Notes under the pieces: generated by a model
Seen by the model: only the letters and a program-made list of their open reading frames with translations
Told to the model about the DNA's origin: nothing
Databases searched by the model: none
Assembly (NCBI GenBank): GCA_937927235.1
Contig: CALBCM010000013.1
Location: 35,130 to 99,129 of the forward strand
Length of the DNA stretch: 64,000 nucleotides
Direction of reading: 5' to 3'
Source: an uncultured Johnsonella sp.
GTDB taxonomy: Bacteria; Bacillota; Clostridia; Lachnospirales; Lachnospiraceae
In this document: in pieces, positions 36,601 to 45,400 of the stretch
Layout of the letters: the number at the start of each line of letters is the position of its first letter
Numbering within the stretch: the stretch's first letter is position 1
Made by a program: the position numbers and the translations under genes

Positions 36601-37356
36601 CGCATGAGGACTGACTATAGTAGGGCAATAGTCGTCATTATACACCATAGTATCCGCCTCATTGCCTATCCAAAAATCCTTTTCCTGATTGGTGGTATTA
36701 TGCACGGTGTATTCTACTATAATCCACCTGCTGTCCTTACTGACCTTGATTTCAGGTCTGACCTCAATCCCGCCTACTACGGTGACCTGACCGTTTTTCT
36801 TGCCGGTTGAAGAGTCCGCTAATAAACGCTGAGGCAAAACCGTAGGCGGATTATTGTGAACTGGTCTGACCTGATAATCTTTTCCAAAGGCATAGAAGGT
36901 ATTCCACCAGCCAAAATTAAACGAGGTCATAAGCCCGGTATTTCTGCCAAGCCAGTAGCCTTCTTTGTTTTGAGCATCCGGCTCCTCATCTATGGAGGTA
37001 GGCAGGGCGGTAAAGTCAAAGGTATACTGGTCACGAACCGGAGAACCCTGCCCGCCATCTCTCATAGTAGAATCTGATTTTTTATTATGTGCCGAAAATC
37101 CGTAAACATATCCGGTAGAATCGCTGTGTCCGTAGGTCAGGATATTGCCGGCATTTTTCGTATCGGTATATTTATGCTCTCTCATAAGACTGGCTTTAAA
37201 CTTGCCGACCATCAGATTTGCATTGTCTTCAAGCTCATTAGATGCCCATGCATTGCCTATACCCGCTCCAATGCCCTGTATCCCTCCTAATGCCATAGCT
37301 GCCGCAAGCATCGCCGCTGTAGCTTGTTTAAGCTTTTTTAAAAAACTTTTTTTCAT
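30655..37356 (-). CDS. Giant wall-attached surface protein, type A copy 1
   Basis: A secreted protein of about 2233 residues. The frame opens at 37374, but GGGGAG ten bases before the second ATG supports MKKSFLKKL at 37356. A signal peptide ends near AWA-SN. Then follow a beta-sandwich-like region with VRPEIKVSKDSRWIIVEYTVHN and a parallel beta-helix-like region (about 390-650). MucBP/InlB-like repeats (about 690-1350) carry GSMPATDVIITFKY-type ends and DPxxW joints. Two modules with GNVYIVSDDFGNV and DYAIIDEDGNVV occupy about 1345-1515. A helical segment (about 1930-2040), a GGGSGGGSG linker and aromatic wall-binding repeats (WYFF, WYYLDP; about 2080-2233) end the protein. No LPXTG. Probably an adhesin; its ligand is unknown. 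Unlike the other two copies it has no type B partner. Confidence 0.8.
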   Translation of the reverse strand: MKKSFLKKLKQATAAMLAAAMALGGIQGIGAGIGNAWASNELEDNANLMVGKFKASLMREHKYTDTKNAGNILTYGHSDSTGYVYGFSAHNKKSDSTMRDGGQGSPVRDQYTFDFTALPTSIDEEPDAQNKEGYWLGRNTGLMTSFNFGWWNTFYAFGKDYQVRPVHNNPPTVLPQRLLADSSTGKKNGQVTVVGGIEVRPEIKVSKDSRWIIVEYTVHNTTNQEKDFWIGNEADTMVYNDDYCPTIVSPHAAADIAANARKPAGLHLISKAPGKYRLTSLDILTYHPDADVNAGMQKRDASDPSASYLWTGTWESTNGVNHKYWVFNDSPTRFGPSSTDSAAAFSAYFNLKEYETKRVRFAVSMRVSTYYVYPPASSAPDASTPYGYITKPADSIQQAIDEIKKTGTEKANIFLMGDVVLNQTVKIPSGIDITIGTSDFEYQSNPSSQNPPKFLDVDAPRKVITRAPGFNGPMFEIDKDASDSTGLTISDVTIDGGSSQTSTGPIIKAEKGRVRTQKGAKLINNKINDNHETDEDKNNINTASAIDISGTTSLDMNYGEITGNTGRSGSAVSFNGSSFKVSNTVKITGNKLLVPGSQPGNPAEKDANVKLGAGKVIKVGEDLGGDSLIGVSVADVPNNSADERVIAEKANPNMQTLPYSAGNFKPDKEGNTTQMGITNPGKAVLKTTTYNYTVRHVNAVNNVALAADSSTTTTAGTEIAVGVSNQVLNDGYKLAGVEYSTAGSFIFDANTNTVKGSMPATDVIITFKYGKNVATYKFDSAGGYPLPDMVEIATNLGSVLTMPVAARAGYVFDKWTRYEDNNGDGKYTPGSVPPDVSTNEHSFPSQVENKTYYYYASWAPEDINYNIEEKHKSLNVRLQKNFGTRTAQLPIDAEFTAVSIAGTDSSGVNHLPGYRFANGEDVPNQTPPAGHTQWDANDYYKYRAKVAAQDFNVNYNYTVDPSQKFNFKVIYRKSDSAVPIAQIELQKPAEQTISASPLSATQINNYGLNDYIVTPQIIAGKSGNLDADGGKISYPMASTDIRLSGTDDYKLSASDPDFDPVTNVFSGYMPNQDVTIEYVYGPAGSFNVNTLVKDQEDQGVLDRKSEPKEAGAVLNYPAPMYYGYRFGSGEANPSIGLFDTMTGAYTGSMPTHNLTLTYNMARDPAYWRQMIFKTSTGSAAYGSIVNQPVSVAFLRDDQATAGRKPDTFAKIKERGDILNKLRPKDVPYYKFIGWFKDDACTIPVNDADTFEESGTVYAKFDEDPAYWINIYLAAGAHGTLNRAAVLHTKLNNKWSDTGINDSTDVTPEVNYIFKGWYLNGMKVKPSATLINGALYTAQFTKDPKVWGLRIGDFNASGHIGADGSGQIRVRETQAGNVYIVSDDFGNVAAVKTALNDEVLVFDDLYPGSRYHVQEAVAGTAAAVGQPSPAPVQGVISELKPVIIPTLEDNYTVGFDTKNEGKAQITVTPADPDSDYAIIDEDGNVVQYKGSDKGWKAVSGRRPSTVTFDNLDIGKTYTVVARKKGDGRVPDPLLKKEYGTDVVANPGDMIDAKKFIVEVKPENAAEVRIVTVAGKEPSQHEAGSTDWRVTDAKEKDEVIIHAEPVNSSGRRFLYWVVTAGRSKGVSGRIQTNDFAFNMSASNIVLRAVYERVGAAEGNYNAIVEEEIRGGAAGEYAINPDYIPELEEKLTTDDDRTLIGVNKADVRYKIVFNKRKARTPEKEAVRAASEAGQNHPEAFNAAWSLDIEAERYVDGRLVERTAGTLASPSNAEIPVLIQLPDEDTDMMDYELFEVTDSSASPVPKMMDFTDPENTAGYCSFTGRIGGKYTLVYSKTFKLRFFDTIQALDFKDLNNPLRNFYHRIKVRRGDRVTDSWYDDYNQGYPRVKRYYSKDNAHNELISPIIDIYGVQHDVKDWSTKNMPAAFEEFIDNEAVRKSMLIFAYYDNNRIKKEQAYNALDALRIHAQDLARSPYLKENEIAKLEAAITRALARLNQKRGEILNLTLFDPSKTPEDPGRMATWEELQAELKNLGEIVSEAEKTIETRKNNFVSRTGGGSGGGSGSAGRGLGTPQRPFEHFAERTFTLGVDGMWQINQATGKWSFVLNGGLPLNDTWGKIRYADAAGKLLTKWYFFDAQSSIVQGWHYDKADDRWYFLNPEEGANAGQMVTGWYKAADGYWYYLDPVLGEMYTGWHQIGIHWYYFAKASVEGHPKGALYVNTTTADGYKVNHDGEWIE

Positions 37357-37633
37357 TAAAATTATTCTCCCCATATCAATTTTATTTAATACATACGAAA
37401 TTCCTTATTTAAGGTAAGACTGTATTTCGAAAATATTATAATAAGTTGCTTTAACATTTTTTAATATTTGTTCTATACTCTACTCTATCATAACATTCAT
37501 ACTACCTCTTTCTTTATTGTACTTTTTTGGATAGACTGAGCTTACTACCTCAACGACCTTCGCAGCAACTTAAGTTCCTGTTTCCAAAATTAACTCAGCC
37601 AAATAAAAGCCCTCCACTTTAACCACTGTTTAT

Positions 37634-37661
37634 AGTATAACATTTTTTTAATTTTTTACAA
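37634..37661 (-). promoter_or_regulatory. Promoter of type A copy 1, with long leader
   Basis: Minus-strand TTGTAA (37661-37656) and TATACT (37639-37634), 16-bp spacer. The same pair of boxes precedes type A copy 2. The predicted start lies about 270 nt before the ATG at 37356. The leader (37375-37628) holds no supported gene. Confidence 0.6.
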
Positions 37662-37753
37662 TGATATCCTATCTAAATTTTCAAAAAATACTAGATTTAA
37701 AAACGAATTTTCCAGAATTTATACCGGTAGAAAAAATTTCTCTGTTTTTATGC

Positions 37754-37808
37754 AAAAAAGGAGCTGCTGCTCCATAGATGTGTGATATTCACCTATTTCG
37801 CAGCAGCC
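37754..37808 (-). terminator. Terminator of the copy 2 A-B operon
   Basis: Minus-strand GGCTGCTGC (37808-37800) pairs with GCAGCAGC in the GGAGCAGCAGCTCC block (37773-37760), followed by TTTTTT. A related hairpin ends the second A-B operon at 51883-51936. Confidence 0.8.
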
Positions 37809-37820
37809 ACTTTTAATAAA

Positions 37821-40800
37821 TTAATTCCATACACCATCTGAATTTGTGTTATAACCATCAGGTGTAGTTTCATTTACATATAGTGAACCGTAAGGATGTC
37901 CGGAATCTGAATTTGGAGATAAGTAGTACCATTTTCCATCTATAAGTTGCCAGCCCGTAAGCATCCTGCCGTTGTCGGGATTTAAATAATACCATTTACT
38001 ATCAGTCTGGTTGAAATGCCAGCCCGTCTTCATTTCTCCAAAGAAGCCATCATGAATCTCCGATAAGTAATACCATAAATTGCTATCATTATACCAACCA
38101 CTGTCCATTATATTATTATCATTAAAATGGTACCATCCGGTTCTGCTTACTTCATTATAGGTATATGAAAGTCTTGCCCATCCTTTTAACTTTGAGCCAT
38201 TAGTAAGATTAAAGTTCCAGATATGGTTTAGAGCATCAACAAGCTCCCAATTTCCATCGTAGCCTACATGAACCGATAAATTATCGACAATGCCGCCGCC
38301 GGAACCTCCGCCTGAGCCGCCGCCAAAGCTGCCACCCGAGCTTCCTCCTCCACCCGAACTGTTGAAATCTGAGCCCATGCCTGTAGCAGCTTCAAGTGCT
38401 TTGACGGCATCTAAAAGCTCCTGAGTAGAAGCTTTAGGATTAGTCTTATTCAGCACCGCAAGAGCTACAGCTATTGCAGGAGCAGCCTTTGCCTTAAAGG
38501 TCAGAGAAAAAGAGTTATCATGTGTACGCTGTACTTCCGCTATAAATCTCTCAAGCTTTTTAGCCGCCGCTTCTCTTGCCTTCCTGTCATTCTTATAAAA
38601 CAGATATAAAGTCATATCCCCTGTTACCGGAAGATTAGTATCATAAGCCCTATACCTGTCCTTACTTTCACTCAATCCCTCATAAGACCATTTTATTCCC
38701 TCTGAGTCTATATAATCCGGTAAAATACTGCTCATATAGCTTGAGCTGTAGCTACCTACGCTGTCTATTATATCCTCATAAAAAACAAGCTTCTTTACTA
38801 ATGAGTTATTTCTCGAATCAAGTATTGTAACTATATACTGTTTCGGCTCAACATACCCGAAAGTATAATAAGCATCATTTTCAACCATTATATCAAAACG
38901 ACCCGGATATAAAGGTGATTTAATGTAATCAGTTATATTTTCCGATATTTCACTGGCAGAAGACGGAGTCGCCATATCAACCTTATGCAGCTTATACCTT
39001 TTTGAACTGATTAAAGCACCTGTTTCAATAGTTGTAGAAATAGGCTCACTCATAGGATATAACTGCCAGTTGCCTGCAGAGTCTTTTTTCTCAACTCTTA
39101 ATTTCATCAGCCATAAAGCAGTATAAGGTGAGCTTTCATTAAGAGCTGCTGCATTTCTCATACTCTCTGTAGCTGCACTTTTAGTAATTAATATCCTATA
39201 ATCGCCCGCCTCAGTGATATAAGGAGTTACTGCATCAATTGCTTTATTGTCATGCAATAAATTCTGATACTGTACTGCCGGATTAGCCCAATGTGCAGGT
39301 GAAGGATAAATTGCCTGAATCTTTACAGGGTGACGCGGCATAGTAAATACATAAGCATTTCCACGCTGCCTTCCTCCTGCAGGAGCAGTTCCTATCACCA
39401 ACCATTTATCAAAGAACTCTCCGCTTACAGGATGCATAGCCTGAGCAGTAATTTCAATAGCTTTTCCAGGCTCAATTCCGGTTAAATCTGTAAGGGAATG
39501 TACTTGACCGTCAATCATAACTGTAGGCTCTGCACCATTAGGGTAAACCACTGTCACATCAAATCTATCCGCAAGTATTCCAAGATTAGCGGTACTTACC
39601 TGATAACCCGGAAGCCTGTCTGTAGGCTGGTAATTTTCTCCCTGCTGCCTTGCTACTACTCTATAATTTTTATCAGAGTCAAGCCCTCCAAAGACTATCT
39701 TATTATTTGCAGGATCTGTAAATCCGTAAACTGTGTTTCCTGCATCATCTACAAGAGCATACTGAGTGCTGGGACTGGTAGGACTTATAACTATTTGTGC
39801 CGTGCCCCTTATGCTCGGGTCTTCAGTTACACTCACAGCGGTCGGATTTTCCCTTACTACAGGTATGGTTGCATCCGCCGGAGCGGCTCTGTCAGCATCG
39901 GGTACATCAGTTATAGGAGCACCTACAGTTACAGAAGCTCCCGGAGCCACCTCATACACCTTATATGAGTCACCCGGATGCAGGTAATTGCCCTGTATAT
40001 TTCCGTTGCTCATTGACAATGCTGCCGCAGTCATAACTGCTACTACATTGCCATTAACATCCGTTATTGCATATTGTACAGTTGAGCTTTGGTTAATATT
40101 GGCTATATTAATTACGGGAACTGCCAAAGCATCAAGCTTTGCTTCCACAGTGGGAGTGCGAAGTCCCACTGCCCCTATATAGACCGGATAGAGATAAAGT
40201 GTTTGATTTGCATAGCCTGCAAGGCTGTCAGTATCATTAACTCTCTGACCCATTGAATTAAACCAGCCATAAGTATAATCAGGATTGGAACCGGTTACAT
40301 CTATATACGGAAGCTGATCTGCCGCTCTAAAGTCATTAAGTGTTAAATTGCCTCCGGTATTTACCATCTTGCCGGTAAAAGGATTTGGAGTAATATCTAA
40401 CGCATAATTTTGTACGGGAGTAGTCAGATTGCCAAGTGCAAATGTAATATTGAGCCACTGACCCGGAACTTCTTCAAACTTATACTCAAGCTTATAGGGA
40501 GCAGCTAAATCTATAGGCCATTCGCTGTTTTCTATCTTGGTTTTAGTGTTATTATTAAGCACTCTGTACCAAGCACCTGTAGTATAGCCGGGCTCAGGTG
40601 CAGGGGTAGGCAGCTCTGCTAAATCAACCTTAACAGTACCAGTTACCAGATCCTTGTCTTTTGAAATAGGATGTCCAGAAGTAATCTGACTGTATTCAGT
40701 GCTGGCATCATGCATAAGCTTTCCTCCGGTACTTGCTTGAAGAAGTAAAGTTGCAAAAGCATTATTCTTATGAACATAGTTTACAACTATCTCTACCGAC

Positions 40801-42389
40801 TCTCCACTGGCTCCCATCGTACCTGTAAACTTAGGCTGAGTATCCTTATGCCAACCAGTACCGACAAAATTTCCTCCATCCATCTGGAAAGTTTGGAAGC
40901 TTGTACCCACTCCGTTTGCTGTAACTAATCCTGCATCATCTTTATAAGCCTCAAGTGCAGGTGCGGCAATTTCAAAAGTCTCATTTGGACTCACACGCCT
41001 TTCTATAGCATTGGCATTTTTATAAAACTTAGTCGGATTTGTGGAATCATAATTATCCAGTATAGTTCCGGGAGCCACAGTGTTTAACTTGGTAATAACC
41101 TTATCTGTTATATCCTGACTAAGCTCATTCTGATACCTGACAGTTACAGTCTTAAAATAAGCCGGATTCGGTTTATAGTAATAATGCAGTTGAAGACCGA
41201 AATTTACCATATTGCCAGTGACCGCACCTGTAGTAGCATTTACAGTAAGGTGTGTATCATCCGGATGCAGCAAATTAGTCTGGTGCAGGGTTGTTGCAGC
41301 TTGTATATCCTGCCCTGAAGCCGTGGTAAACTTAGGTGCATGTGTTCCGCTGGTAATTAAATTATACTTTGAAGGAGTTCCACTTATATAATCCACTTTC
41401 GGCACTAAAGCAGGGGTAATACTGGACAAAGGCTGATTTACATAAGCCGGTCTGCTCACCTCATAGTCATTATCCGGAGGATTTTTTTCAGTTTCATCTG
41501 CATTCAGCACATGATGTATTACTGTAACCGGAAAAGTCACCGATTGGTCAGGCTCATACTGAAAATCCACCTTTAAGTCTTTATTTGTCATAAGACCTGA
41601 CACATAGCCGTTTTCAGATTTTGCTCCAAAATTATTATACTTGGCTGCCGCTCCTGTAAGACCAGTAGGAGGAGTTTTCAAAGTAGCAAAAGTTCCACCA
41701 GGCTCATAAAAATTAAATTGCGGATATCCCGCTGAGATTTTAAAGCCAGGAACAATTTTGGGCTGAGCCTGATATCCTTCAAGTACAAATAAATCGGTGT
41801 TCTGTGTATTTAAATCTCCCAAAGTAACACCACTAATTCCGGTAAGAGTATGTGTTATCCGTAATTTATACTTTGTCGTACCATCACTTATATAATTCGG
41901 AATATAGGTAATATCGGACCAGTTAAAGCGCTTAGGAATATAAGTTTTTTTATTCCCGCCGGCTATAGCATCCTGGCTTTCATACCAGCCTTCAAGCTTA
42001 TAGCCTGAAAAATCAAACACCTTTTTATTCAGGTTGGAGCTGCTGTTTCCAAAAGGAGTAGCTGCAACTGGAGGACTGACTTCTGGTTTGCCCGTAAAAT
42101 TTCCATCTGCATCCATAAAAGGCAGTAAGAGATGCCCGTTGCTGTTTTGAGCATAGCCTCCGTTTACTCCGTCCGCCTGAATATATTTAGCCGATACTTC
42201 GCTAGCAGCTTCTCCGCTAAGAACTATATCCTGCTTTCCCTCATAATATTTCCACATTCCCAAATCAAAATTTATATTAGTAATCGGGTTTGGAGCTGCA
42301 TACGCCGGCAGTGCCGGTGCCAGCATGGCAAATACCATGCTGGCAGAAAGCAGTGCAGCTATCTGTTTTCTTATATTAATTTTTTTCAT
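37821..42389 (-). CDS. Giant wall-attached surface protein, type B copy 2
   Basis: A 1522-residue secreted protein. Its signal peptide (ALLSASMVFAMLAPALPAYA) is almost identical to that of the other type B protein. The N-terminal half has MucBP-like beta repeats ending in SGLMTNKDLKVDFQY and TGNMVNFGLQLHYYY. Modules with VQYAITDVNGNVVAV and TQYALVDDAGNTVYGF lie at about 750-915, related to those of type A. A helical segment (about 1265-1335), a GGGGSSGGSFGGGSGGGSGG linker and aromatic repeats (GWYHFND, WYYLSE, GWHFNQTDSKWYYLNPDNG; about 1370-1521) follow. The tail HPYGSLYVNETTPDGYNTNSDGVW matches the other family members. AAGGAGG precedes the ATG. It follows type A copy 2 by 26 bp, so the two are one operon and probably work on the same wall. 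Confidence 0.8.
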   Translation of the reverse strand: MKKINIRKQIAALLSASMVFAMLAPALPAYAAPNPITNINFDLGMWKYYEGKQDIVLSGEAASEVSAKYIQADGVNGGYAQNSNGHLLLPFMDADGNFTGKPEVSPPVAATPFGNSSSNLNKKVFDFSGYKLEGWYESQDAIAGGNKKTYIPKRFNWSDITYIPNYISDGTTKYKLRITHTLTGISGVTLGDLNTQNTDLFVLEGYQAQPKIVPGFKISAGYPQFNFYEPGGTFATLKTPPTGLTGAAAKYNNFGAKSENGYVSGLMTNKDLKVDFQYEPDQSVTFPVTVIHHVLNADETEKNPPDNDYEVSRPAYVNQPLSSITPALVPKVDYISGTPSKYNLITSGTHAPKFTTASGQDIQAATTLHQTNLLHPDDTHLTVNATTGAVTGNMVNFGLQLHYYYKPNPAYFKTVTVRYQNELSQDITDKVITKLNTVAPGTILDNYDSTNPTKFYKNANAIERRVSPNETFEIAAPALEAYKDDAGLVTANGVGTSFQTFQMDGGNFVGTGWHKDTQPKFTGTMGASGESVEIVVNYVHKNNAFATLLLQASTGGKLMHDASTEYSQITSGHPISKDKDLVTGTVKVDLAELPTPAPEPGYTTGAWYRVLNNNTKTKIENSEWPIDLAAPYKLEYKFEEVPGQWLNITFALGNLTTPVQNYALDITPNPFTGKMVNTGGNLTLNDFRAADQLPYIDVTGSNPDYTYGWFNSMGQRVNDTDSLAGYANQTLYLYPVYIGAVGLRTPTVEAKLDALAVPVINIANINQSSTVQYAITDVNGNVVAVMTAAALSMSNGNIQGNYLHPGDSYKVYEVAPGASVTVGAPITDVPDADRAAPADATIPVVRENPTAVSVTEDPSIRGTAQIVISPTSPSTQYALVDDAGNTVYGFTDPANNKIVFGGLDSDKNYRVVARQQGENYQPTDRLPGYQVSTANLGILADRFDVTVVYPNGAEPTVMIDGQVHSLTDLTGIEPGKAIEITAQAMHPVSGEFFDKWLVIGTAPAGGRQRGNAYVFTMPRHPVKIQAIYPSPAHWANPAVQYQNLLHDNKAIDAVTPYITEAGDYRILITKSAATESMRNAAALNESSPYTALWLMKLRVEKKDSAGNWQLYPMSEPISTTIETGALISSKRYKLHKVDMATPSSASEISENITDYIKSPLYPGRFDIMVENDAYYTFGYVEPKQYIVTILDSRNNSLVKKLVFYEDIIDSVGSYSSSYMSSILPDYIDSEGIKWSYEGLSESKDRYRAYDTNLPVTGDMTLYLFYKNDRKAREAAAKKLERFIAEVQRTHDNSFSLTFKAKAAPAIAVALAVLNKTNPKASTQELLDAVKALEAATGMGSDFNSSGGGGSSGGSFGGGSGGGSGGGIVDNLSVHVGYDGNWELVDALNHIWNFNLTNGSKLKGWARLSYTYNEVSRTGWYHFNDNNIMDSGWYNDSNLWYYLSEIHDGFFGEMKTGWHFNQTDSKWYYLNPDNGRMLTGWQLIDGKWYYLSPNSDSGHPYGSLYVNETTPDGYNTNSDGVWN
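42318..42345. repeat. Inverted repeat in signal-peptide codons of type B copy 2
   Basis: TGCCAGCATGG, loop CAAATA, CCATGCTGGCA: a perfect 11-bp stem with a 6-base loop, within codons about 15-24. The same element occurs at 56436-56463 in the paralogue. Confidence 0.7.
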
Positions 42390-42415
42390 TTAATTTAATC
42401 CTCCTTCTCACTCTA

Positions 42416-45400
42416 TTATTGTACCCATTCACCGTTATAATTGACTTTATAACCGTCAGGAGTTGCAGTGCTTACGTAAAGTGATCCCTTCGGATGTCCT
42501 TCTACAGATATTGGTGAGAAATAATACCAGTGCTCTCCGATACGGCACCAGCCTGTATACATCTCTCCGACTACAGGGTCAAGATAATACCAGAATCCTG
42601 CAGCATCCTTATACCAGCCCATAATCATCTGACCGGCATCTGCACCCTGATCGGGATTTAAGAAGTACCACTTGTCAGCACCTACATCATGATACCAGCC
42701 CTGAACCATAGAAGACTGAGGATCAAAGAAATACCATTTTGTAAGCAGTTTATTGGTTTTTTCATCGGAATACTGTATCTTACCCCAAGTATTATTTAAG
42801 GGAAGTCCTCCGTTTAATACAAATGACCACCTTCCTGTAGACTCATTAATTTTCCAGTTTCCGTCTACACCTAGCATAAAGGTTCTTTCTCCTACGTGCT
42901 CAAACGGTCTTGCCGCACTTCCGATTCCTTTACCGGCACTGCCGCTGCCGCCGCCGCTGCTGCCGCCGGTTCTGCCTATAAAATTATTATTTCTCTTATC
43001 TATCAATTCTTCATATTTTCTTACAAGTCTGCCAAGATTATCAAGCTCAGCCTGGAGTTCATAGTAATTAGCCATACGTCCTGCATCTACTTCTCCGCTA
43101 GCTCCGAAAAGTGCTAAATTCAAAAGTTCTCCACGCTTCTGGTTAAGTCTTGCAATAGCTCTTGTAATAGCTCCCTCAAGCTCGGCAATTTCTTCCTGCT
43201 TAAGATAAGGGCTTCTTGCTAAGTCCTGAGCATGTGTTTTAAGTGAATCAAGGTCATTCCAAGCCTTTTCTTTTCTAGGTCTGTCATTTGTATAGTAGGC
43301 AAATATTGACCTGCCTCTGGTGACTGCATCCGTCATTAAGAACTTATTCTGGGGCTTTTCAAAATCAGCTGCACTCATATCCGCAACGTTCGCCTTTTTG
43401 CTCCAAGCATTCTTAAAGATGTATTCAACACCGTAGATATCATATAAGGGCGTTTTTATCGGAGGGGTACTGTTTCCATTCTGATAATCCGTTATTATCT
43501 GATAATCAACAGTAGTATTGTACCATACATCATCAGGATGCTCGCCGCGCCTTACTTTAAGCCTGTGATAGAAGTTTCTTAAAGGATTATTCAAGTCTTC
43601 AAAGTCAAGTGCCTGTATGGTATCAAAGAATCTTAATTTAAAGGCTTTTGAATAAACCAGTACATACTTGCCCTTTACTCTGCCTTTAAACCTGCAGTAG
43701 CCTGCCGTATTTTCAGGATCTGTAAAGTCCATCATCTTCGGCACAGGTCTGGTTGCAGGATCAGTTACATCAAAGAGCTCGTAATCCATCATATCGGTAT
43801 CTTCATTAGGAAGCTGGATTAATACCGGAACTTCCGCATTTGAATCGGTAGCTCTGCCTACAAGTCTGCCATCTACGTACCTTTCAGCCTCTATATCAAG
43901 TGCCCAGGCGGCATTAAAGGCTGTAGGATGGTCCTGACCTGCAATAGAAGCTTCTTTTACCGCATCTCTTTCAGGAGTTCTAACTTTCCTCTTGTTAAAT
44001 ATTATCTTATATCTTACATCAGCACCATTCGTATTTATTAATACTCTGTCAGCCGGTGTAGTAAGCTTTTCTTCAAGCTCTGAGATATAATCAGGCTCTA
44101 TGCCGTACTCTCCGAGAGCACCTCCTCTGATTTCTTCTTCAACTATGGCATTGTCATTGCCCTCAGCAGGTCCCGGTCTTTCATAAACCGCCCTTAAGAC
44201 AATATTGTTTGCACTCATACTAAAGGTGAAATCATTAGCTTGTATTTTTCCTGAAACTCCCCTGCTTCTTCCTGCTACCACCACCCAGTATAAAAATCTC
44301 TTTCCGGCTGAATTAACAGGATCCGCATGAATTACTACTTCGTCCTTTTCCTTGGCATCAGTTACTTTCCAGTCACTGCTTCCAGTTTCATGCTGTGAGG
44401 GGGCTGTCCCTGCTACAGTAACTATTTTCACTCCACCGGTATTTTCGGGTCTGACCTCTACTATGAACTTCTTAGCATCTACCATGTCACCCGGATTTGC
44501 AATTACATCGGTTCCATACTCTTTCTTTGAAAGAGGATCAGGAACTCTGGTATCGCCTTTCTTCCTTGCAACTACGGTATAGGTCTTTCCCGGATCAAGA
44601 TTATCAAAGGTAACTGTTGAAGGTCTCCTGCCAATTGGTGTTTTCCAGCCGTTATCGCTTCCCGGATACTGTACTACATTTCCATCCTCATCTATAAGTG
44701 CATAGTCTGAATCAGGGTCGGCAGGATTTACTACAATCTGTGCCCTGTCTTCATTCTTAGGATCAAAGCCCACATTATAGTTATCCTCAAGTGTAGGTAT
44801 TATTACCGGTTTAGGCTCGCTTATCACTCCGGGTACAGGTGCCGGCATAGGCTGACCTACAGACACCACAGTGCCGGGCGCTGCTTCCTGAACATGATAT
44901 TTAGTTCCCGGATAGAGGTCGTCAAAGAGGAGTACATCATTATTAGGTGCAGTCTTAACTGCAACTACATTGCCGAAGTCATCGCTTACAATATATACAT
45001 TGCCTGCTTGAGTTTCTCTGACTCTGATTTGACCACTTCCGTCAGGTCCTATATGACCGGAAGCATTAAAGTCGCCTATTCTAAGTCCCCATACTTCAGG
45101 TTTTTTAACAAACATAGCCGTATACAAAGCTCCGTTTATAAGCGTAGTTGAAGGAGCTACTTTGATGCCACCTAAATACCAGCCTCCAAGCATGTAATTC
45201 ACTTCAGGAGTAACGTCTGTATTGTCATTTATACCTATATCGCTCCATTTATTATCGCGTTTTGTATGTAAAGCAGCCGGTCTGTTTAATGTACCGTGAG
45301 CACCTGCCGCAAAATGAATGTCTATCCAGTATGCCGGATCTTCTTCAAATTTTGCATATACTGTAGCTGAATTGTCAAAGGTGTCAGCATCATTTACAGG

